Assembly (NCBI GenBank): GCA_013178285.1
Contig: JABLXD010000018.1
Span: 1 to 37,204, forward strand
Direction of reading: 5' to 3'
Source: Methanofastidiosum sp.
Lineage (GTDB): Archaea > Methanobacteriota_B > Thermococci > Methanofastidiosales > Methanofastidiosaceae
Length of the DNA stretch: 37,204 nt
Both the position numbers and the translations under genes were made by a program. Positions 32,399 to 37,204 of the stretch are shown here, piece by piece. Under the pieces are notes generated by a model, which worked only from the letters and a program-made list of their open reading frames with translations, made no database searches and was not told the origin of the DNA. The number at the start of each line of letters is the position of its first letter. The first letter of the stretch is position 1.

Positions 32399-34507
32399 TT
32401 ATCTTTTTATCTTGTAAATCTTAACATAGCCATTGTCATATTCTAGTTCAAAGTTTGTAAGATCTGTTTCGTATATGATAAGTCTAGCAAATAATGTGTC
32501 TTTTAGTGTTGGAGGGATCATTATGGCGTTTTGCGGATTTAGGTATATAATTTGGGCAATCGATTGAACATCATACTGTATATTTTCATAAACAAAATTC
32601 TTACCTTGAGGATTTTCAACTACAAAATTCGATACGCCATACCTTTGATTACCTTGTTCTATATAGCAGTAAGTTATTTTGTCATCTGTAACAAGATACA
32701 ATCTAGTATCACCGCTTTCATATACATAAGTAGTAACTGCACCATTTTTTGAAGTACCTCTAAAGTAGAAGTAAGCAGTGCTAAAAACATTTCTCTGTAT
32801 CACTGAGTTAAGTACTCCCGTTTTTATAAGAAGACTTTGATCAACTATTATATGTTTCATTGTGATTTTGTTGTCTGTTTGAGTATATGCTGCTTCTTCC
32901 ATCAAGGCTAATCTTTGAAGGGCTGTTGAATCTGAGGATGCAAGTAGTTCTGAATAACCACTTATCCATGGGCCCATGCCCGTTCTCATCCCATCTGATA
33001 TTGTTTTTCTATTTCCCACTGTTTGTATCCAGTATCCATAATCCCACCAGTTACAAACAACTTCATCTTGCGGTGTATTATTATCTAACCAGATTAGAGC
33101 AGTAAGCCAGTTGTCAGTAAGATGTGGCACTAGACTAGTTTTATAGTTATTTGAATTATAAATAGAAATCCCACTAAAAGCAATAAGCACTATCGTGGCT
33201 AAAGCCAACGCTTTTTTAGAATCAAAGTATCTTTTAGAAAATTCATAGATTGCAATTATACCTAAAGCTGCAAATATTGAAAGAGGAATTGCAAAGAAAA
33301 ATGCATTTCTTAGCATCTGATAAGCCATAAAAGCTGTGAATAAAAAAGATCCCAAAAATAAAAGATTTTCATTGGGCGAATCTTTGTTTTTTATTTTAAA
33401 CATGACATATGCCGTCCCAATTACTGCGAGTATTGGGAACACATAGAACTTATCAATAACATCAATAAAAGTCATTGCTTGTCCTTGGCCAGATATTCCG
33501 TGAACATCCGATAGTAGTAAAAATGAAATTATATTGTATCCAAGAACAAAATATGCTGTTGCCAATAAAACAGCAGACCATGCTACTAGTGCACCAAGAT
33601 AATATGTTTTATTTTTAACAAAAGCCCTAGTTAAGTGCATTAAAGCACCAAATGCAAGACCCATTAATGAGAGTTCAATCCTTAGGGGATCGTTTTGGTA
33701 AGGCGCCAATAAAGCTAAAGACATTATAAGGCCGATAACTCCAGACAAGAGCAGTACCCAAGTTGATAGGTCTCCCATTAATTTTTCTTTCAAGGACAAA
33801 GATTTCTTTTCTTCTTCAATTGTCACAAGTGGTTGTAAAATTACATATATGCCTATTATAATTGGTATGAAGAAAAAGTTCCCGTATGAATTAGCGTATA
33901 GGTATATGGCTAGAACTGATAAAATACCGTAAATACTTGTTAATTTGATATTTTTCTCTCTTATTATTAATACGGAAAGAAGTAAGCATATCAAGAAGAA
34001 AGGGGCACCTAAAGTGTCCTTTTCCATAAATCCCCCAGTAGTCCGGTATATAAAAGCAGGCATAATAGCCAAAAAGAATGAGGAAATAACTGCAAGATAC
34101 TTGTTCTTCCAAACAAAGAGCACTATGAAGAATGTAATCACAGAGCTGATGAGGCCCAAAACTATCGGAAGGCCCATATGTACCTGTAAAAGATCAATTC
34201 CCATAATTTTTGAAATAAAGGAGGTCAATATTGGCACTCCTTGGACATCTTCCTCCAAGAAGTATCGAACTACTGTAGGCGCCATTGGGTCAATTTTTGG
34301 TAAACCTCCAGTTAAATAATACGATGCTTCTCTGAGAAAGTAATAGGTATCATAACTCATCATTATCCCGTATTGTAAGGACCAGCTCCTAAGATAAGCA
34401 CCAATAACTAAGGAAAATGTCAAAAACAATCCTATTATATAGTTCTCAAAAGGAACTTTAATCTTGTCTTGAAAATCTTTCTTATTTGAAGATTTCTTTT
34501 TCGTCAT
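32399..34507 (-). CDS. aglB: Oligosaccharyltransferase AglB (STT3)
   Basis: This membrane enzyme of about 702 aa transfers a lipid-linked glycan onto Asn in Asn-x-Ser/Thr sequons on the extracellular side. The ATG at 34507 is used instead of a TTG five codons earlier. The metal-binding region YDTYYFLREASYY has Asp53, MEKDTLGAP is the second acidic motif, and the WWDYG peptide-binding motif is at residues 487-491. The first two-thirds hold about 13 hydrophobic helices and the C-terminal third is the globular domain. Length is typical of short AglB forms. It explains N-glycosylation of the secreted and lipoproteins in this window. Confidence 0.95.
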   Translation of the reverse strand: MTKKKSSNKKDFQDKIKVPFENYIIGLFLTFSLVIGAYLRSWSLQYGIMMSYDTYYFLREASYYLTGGLPKIDPMAPTVVRYFLEEDVQGVPILTSFISKIMGIDLLQVHMGLPIVLGLISSVITFFIVLFVWKNKYLAVISSFFLAIMPAFIYRTTGGFMEKDTLGAPFFLICLLLSVLIIREKNIKLTSIYGILSVLAIYLYANSYGNFFFIPIIIGIYVILQPLVTIEEEKKSLSLKEKLMGDLSTWVLLLSGVIGLIMSLALLAPYQNDPLRIELSLMGLAFGALMHLTRAFVKNKTYYLGALVAWSAVLLATAYFVLGYNIISFLLLSDVHGISGQGQAMTFIDVIDKFYVFPILAVIGTAYVMFKIKNKDSPNENLLFLGSFLFTAFMAYQMLRNAFFFAIPLSIFAALGIIAIYEFSKRYFDSKKALALATIVLIAFSGISIYNSNNYKTSLVPHLTDNWLTALIWLDNNTPQDEVVCNWWDYGYWIQTVGNRKTISDGMRTGMGPWISGYSELLASSDSTALQRLALMEEAAYTQTDNKITMKHIIVDQSLLIKTGVLNSVIQRNVFSTAYFYFRGTSKNGAVTTYVYESGDTRLYLVTDDKITYCYIEQGNQRYGVSNFVVENPQGKNFVYENIQYDVQSIAQIIYLNPQNAIMIPPTLKDTLFARLIIYETDLTNFELEYDNGYVKIYKIKR

Positions 34508-34588
34508 GAAAATGTGTAACAAGATTATTTTATATGCTTATCTAAATCACAGTATTAGCTCTATATATTTACAAATCAACTAATATGC

Positions 34589-34948
34589 ATGACAACAATA
34601 GTACATTTTGATGTTCCTGTTGATGATATAAATAGGTCTAAGAAATTCTATAATGAACTTTTTGGATGGAAAATTGAAAGAATGCCCGGTGAAATGGAGT
34701 ATTATGGGATTTCAACGACTGACGAAAATGGAAAAGAAAGTATAGGGGGAGGAATGGGATTAAGGGGTGACCCTGGCCAGAGAATAACAAACTATTTCGG
34801 AGTATCTTCAATAGACATTCATTCCAAAAAAACAGAAGAACTAGGCGGAAAAATTATAATGCCAAAAACAAAGATACCTGGTTATGGTTACCTTGCTATA
34901 TGTTTAGATACTGAAAATAATGTTTTTGGTCTGTGGGAATCAGAATAA
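34589..34948 (+). CDS. VOC/glyoxalase-like protein
   Basis: This 119-aa protein has VOC features: VHFDVPVDDINRSKKFYNEL with His6 as a possible first ligand, a Gly-rich strand SIGGGMGLRGDPGQ, and a last strand YLAICLDTENNVFGLWE whose Glu is the usual third ligand. It resembles the CFP-30/YaeR-type small VOC proteins. Substrate unknown. The start ATG has no clear ribosome site, but a TATA-like TATATATTTA at about 34561-34570 suggests a leaderless transcript. It is convergent with the DUF362 gene (one base between stops). Confidence 0.9.
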   Translation: MTTIVHFDVPVDDINRSKKFYNELFGWKIERMPGEMEYYGISTTDENGKESIGGGMGLRGDPGQRITNYFGVSSIDIHSKKTEELGGKIIMPKTKIPGYGYLAICLDTENNVFGLWESE

Positions 34949-34949
34949 T

Positions 34950-36425
34950 CTATTTGGGCCAATCTACATATACATTAATTTTTTCATCTTCCATGGTATA
35001 GGGGTAACCAGCCCTATTAAGTGCTTCTTTAGATAATAAAAGCCAGGAACCAAAAGATCTCGATTCTTTATAATCTGGATCTAAAGACCTTGTATCTGTA
35101 TAACCAATTTCTTTAGCTGTCGGAATAAGTATATTCTTTGCAGACCAGTAGTCAAGAGCTATAGGATCAGTACTTGCCGCAATTATCTTAGTTTGAACTG
35201 CCTTATTATAAGCTGTGCTTGGCCCTCCTTGTGGTATAGCATTAATCCAGACTGCATCAATAATATTTAGAGCAGGAACTCTAGTTTCAGCCATTTGATG
35301 CCCCATACCTCCACTACCAACACTATTATGTGCATTATGGTCTGTTAACTTATCTGAAACAACTCCCATATAATGCTTAACACTGCCCGTGACTCCATAA
35401 ATCCTGTGGGTCTTTAGGACTGGAACATTTATAATCTTAAGTTTATTTGAATCATATTTTTTGGTATATTGGTCCCAAATCCCATACTTAAAACTAATAA
35501 AAGTTCCATATTTAGTTCTAAATTTGGGATATGAAACTATTATGCCAGTATATGGATCTGATTTTTCATATACGATATACCCATCACCATAGTCGCCTTC
35601 TAAGTATTCTTCTACCTCCGTTTCAGTTATATCGTCCCAGAGAAAAGTTGAAACTTTGAATCTGCCTGAAAATTGGTCTATAACTTTTTGCATAGACTGT
35701 GATTCATCTTCTGCATTATTATACCTCCAATCTAAGGACCCCCCAGACATACTAGAACCATACTGTGATTGACCATTGTCACAGATAATTATCTCACCAC
35801 TAAATCCTTCAGGATGCTCAGTTATAATTTGTATAAGAGATTTAACTAGGTCAGTATTTGTTCCTCCGCGTTGATCCCATTGTGAATTGACTTTGAGTAA
35901 TATTACATCATCAGAGGAGATAAGGCCATTATTCTTCGTAGTTCTATAGAAGGGCTCGTTATTTTTTTCCATAAGATCTATTAATTTTTTTGTTCCCGCA
36001 TATTCTCCAATAGTATTTTCAACAACAAAAATGGTAGAGATTGGATTACTACTGAGATTACTATTTATCTGTATATTATCTTTAATCAAGCTATTATCTC
36101 CAAAGCCATTTATTTTAGTGTTAATACTCCAGATTAGTAATACTATCACTACAACTGCTACCAAACTAATTATCTTTTTTCTTGATTTTACCACATCCCC
36201 GATATTTAGTTTAAGTGCAAAAATTGGGAATAGAACTGAGCTTATTGAATAAAAGGTATAAGTTGCTGCAGCCTTTTGACAAGGATACACAATTCTTGAA
36301 GGTTTAGTTCCTGACCTAACTAAAAGCCATAATAAAGTAAGAAATCCTGTAATTAGAGAACTTTTAAGGAAAAAGCGATATATATTTTGATTCTTACATT
36401 TATGTATGTGTTTCTTTGATGGCAC
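34950..36425 (-). CDS. Membrane-anchored DUF362 protein
   Basis: This 491-aa protein has three hydrophobic N-terminal segments at about residues 20-36, 54-72 and 84-102, with a PSRIVYPCQKAA motif between the first two that recurs in membrane-bound DUF362 proteins. The DUF362 domain follows: VILLKVNSQWDQRGGTNTDL, INVPVLKTHRIYGVTG, and STDPIALDYWSAKN. Family members in anaerobes are often linked to Fe-S proteins, but no 4Fe-4S motif is present here. Function unknown. It ends in TAG. It is divergent from the secreted Cys-rich gene at 36552. Confidence 0.88.
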   Translation of the reverse strand: MPSKKHIHKCKNQNIYRFFLKSSLITGFLTLLWLLVRSGTKPSRIVYPCQKAAATYTFYSISSVLFPIFALKLNIGDVVKSRKKIISLVAVVVIVLLIWSINTKINGFGDNSLIKDNIQINSNLSSNPISTIFVVENTIGEYAGTKKLIDLMEKNNEPFYRTTKNNGLISSDDVILLKVNSQWDQRGGTNTDLVKSLIQIITEHPEGFSGEIIICDNGQSQYGSSMSGGSLDWRYNNAEDESQSMQKVIDQFSGRFKVSTFLWDDITETEVEEYLEGDYGDGYIVYEKSDPYTGIIVSYPKFRTKYGTFISFKYGIWDQYTKKYDSNKLKIINVPVLKTHRIYGVTGSVKHYMGVVSDKLTDHNAHNSVGSGGMGHQMAETRVPALNIIDAVWINAIPQGGPSTAYNKAVQTKIIAASTDPIALDYWSAKNILIPTAKEIGYTDTRSLDPDYKESRSFGSWLLLSKEALNRAGYPYTMEDEKINVYVDWPK

Positions 36426-36515
36426 GGTATATTTTAAACTTTGAAGTTATTAAAGTTATTCAAATTTCATAGTTTTAACCAAAAAAGCTAAATAGTTAGG
36501 AACTGTATTTTATGC

Positions 36516-36531
36516 GACTACAATAGTAGTC
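36516..36531 (+). promoter_or_regulatory. Small hairpin before the Cys-rich secreted gene
   Basis: GACTAC and GTAGTC flank AATA, giving a 6-bp stem. It lies just ahead of the GGTGATAAT ribosome site at 36543-36551. It could be an operator or leader hairpin; it could also be chance. Confidence 0.3.
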
Positions 36532-36551
36532 TTTATTTGAATGGTGATAAT

Positions 36552-37204
36552 ATGAAAAAAATACTGGCTTTACTTATCGCGATACTTATTGGAATGACTA
36601 GTCTAGCTATTGTTTCATCTGGGACAGCCGCATCTATGTGTTTTCCACCTTCAACATGCCAACAGTGTATGCACGGCTACTGCGCATGTAGAAATATCCC
36701 AGGTTATTGTTGGTGCCATAATTACTGTAGCCAATCTTGTAATGGACAGATAGGTGAAGGATGCTATGTTCCGAATAATGGATATGAACCTGTTATTCCA
36801 GGTTTTTTAACACAAGAATGTCAATCGTGTCTAGATAACTGCTGTGAAGTTGAGTCATTTCAGTATTGTCAGCAAGAATGGTTCCACCCTTACTGGATGG
36901 AAATATAGAACGACAATGCAAAAGGCTGTTATGCAAGAGATCTTCTGTGTTTTAACAGATTAAATCTGCCTGAAGTTTACCCAGATAAATGTAGTGAAAT
37001 TTGTGGTAAGGATATAGACTGCCAATTTGAATGTGGCTGTTACTTATATGGTAAACCAAGCACCTATTCTTTTGGAAACACAAATGGAAATACAATGGCC
37101 ATTAACATCCCATCTTGTACTAATTCCCGAACCTTCTTCAAAAATCCACCGACCTGTTATTACCTAAATGGTTTTACTAACGATAATTTCATAAAAACTG
37201 ATTC
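36552..37204 (+). pseudogene. Secreted Cys-rich protein gene with an in-frame TAG, running off the window
   Basis: ATG at 36552 is preceded by GGTGATAAT. The protein begins with a signal peptide MKKILALLIAILIGMTSLAI ending near Ala-Ala-Ser-Met, then many Cys (CFPPSTCQQCMHGYC, CWCHNYC, CQSCLDNCCEVES). At codon 119, TAG (36906-36908) follows WFHPYWMEI. The same frame continues for 98 codons to the window edge without another stop and stays Cys-rich: GCYARDLLCFNR, DKCSEICGKDIDCQFECGC, PSCTNSR. The frame is therefore coding on both sides of the TAG. It is either a nonsense mutation or readthrough; the 3' end is not visible. The CxxECGC style resembles the lipoprotein at 16159. Confidence 0.75.

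Noticed and set aside
1-37204. Genome-wide recoding of TAG as pyrrolysine
   Set aside because: TAG ends 11 of 44 complete genes at natural family lengths, so general decoding as an amino acid is unlikely; only site-specific readthrough remains open.

Overview
This is an AT-rich, gene-dense archaeal chromosome segment. Archaeal origin is supported by isopentenyl phosphate kinase (1434-2216), CDP-archaeol synthase CarS (11902-12474) beside a CDP-alcohol phosphatidyltransferase, an AglB/STT3 oligosaccharyltransferase with a WWDYG motif (32399-34507), BRE/TATA-type promoters, GGTG-type ribosome binding sites, and several genes whose TATA spacing suggests leaderless mRNAs. The DUF1638 protein and multi-PAS kinases of the RHDxxN type suggest a methanogen-related euryarchaeote. 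A Methanofastidiosa-like lineage is possible, but that is inference and no marker here decides it. No rRNA, tRNA or CRISPR array was seen. Layout, 1-9 kb: a radical SAM/HhH protein of the UDG-linked family overlaps a partial gene at the left edge. Then come isopentenyl phosphate kinase, a small membrane protein, a hybrid histidine-kinase-like/receiver protein, an unlisted DUF1508 (YegP-like) microprotein, a large HerA/FtsK-like ATPase, a TPR protein, a GyrI-like ligand-binding protein and an unknown Cys-containing protein. 9-16 kb: a four-PAS sensor histidine kinase, then a polar-lipid cluster (CDP-alcohol phosphatidyltransferase, CarS, methyltransferase), a ferredoxin with a zinc-ribbon microprotein, a decayed CARDB-type secreted-protein pseudogene, an M20 metallohydrolase and a YbaK-type deacylase. 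16-27 kb: a Cys-rich lipoprotein followed by a formyltransferase; an iodotyrosine-deiodinase-like nitroreductase interrupted by one in-frame TAG; a lipoprotein nuclease, an MFS transporter, a short asparaginase, a stand-alone LigD-type 3'-phosphoesterase, a PH-domain membrane protein, two tiny membrane proteins, a UbiA prenyltransferase, DUF1638, a methyltransferase, a cyclophilin, a DUF4405-like protein, a cupin and a DOMON lipoprotein. 27-37 kb: a 276-bp element with imperfect terminal inverted repeats in a gene-poor AT-rich gap, a membrane/PH-SHOCT/zinc-ribbon group, a large TPR protein, two VOC proteins, UspA, a candidate two-hairpin RNA upstream of a YjbQ protein, DUF1232, AglB, DUF362, and at the right edge a secreted Cys-rich protein also interrupted by one in-frame TAG. 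Genes working together: IPK, CarS, the CDP-alcohol transferase and possibly UbiA serve isoprenoid and ether-lipid synthesis, while AglB and the secreted or lipoprotein genes serve the cell surface. The most unusual signals are the two intact reading frames each split by a single TAG, the 276-bp element, the structured RNA candidate at 31611-31684, and a 39-bp nested palindrome abutting the promoter of a 37-aa membrane microprotein. TAG also ends 11 of the 44 complete genes, which argues against genome-wide recoding.
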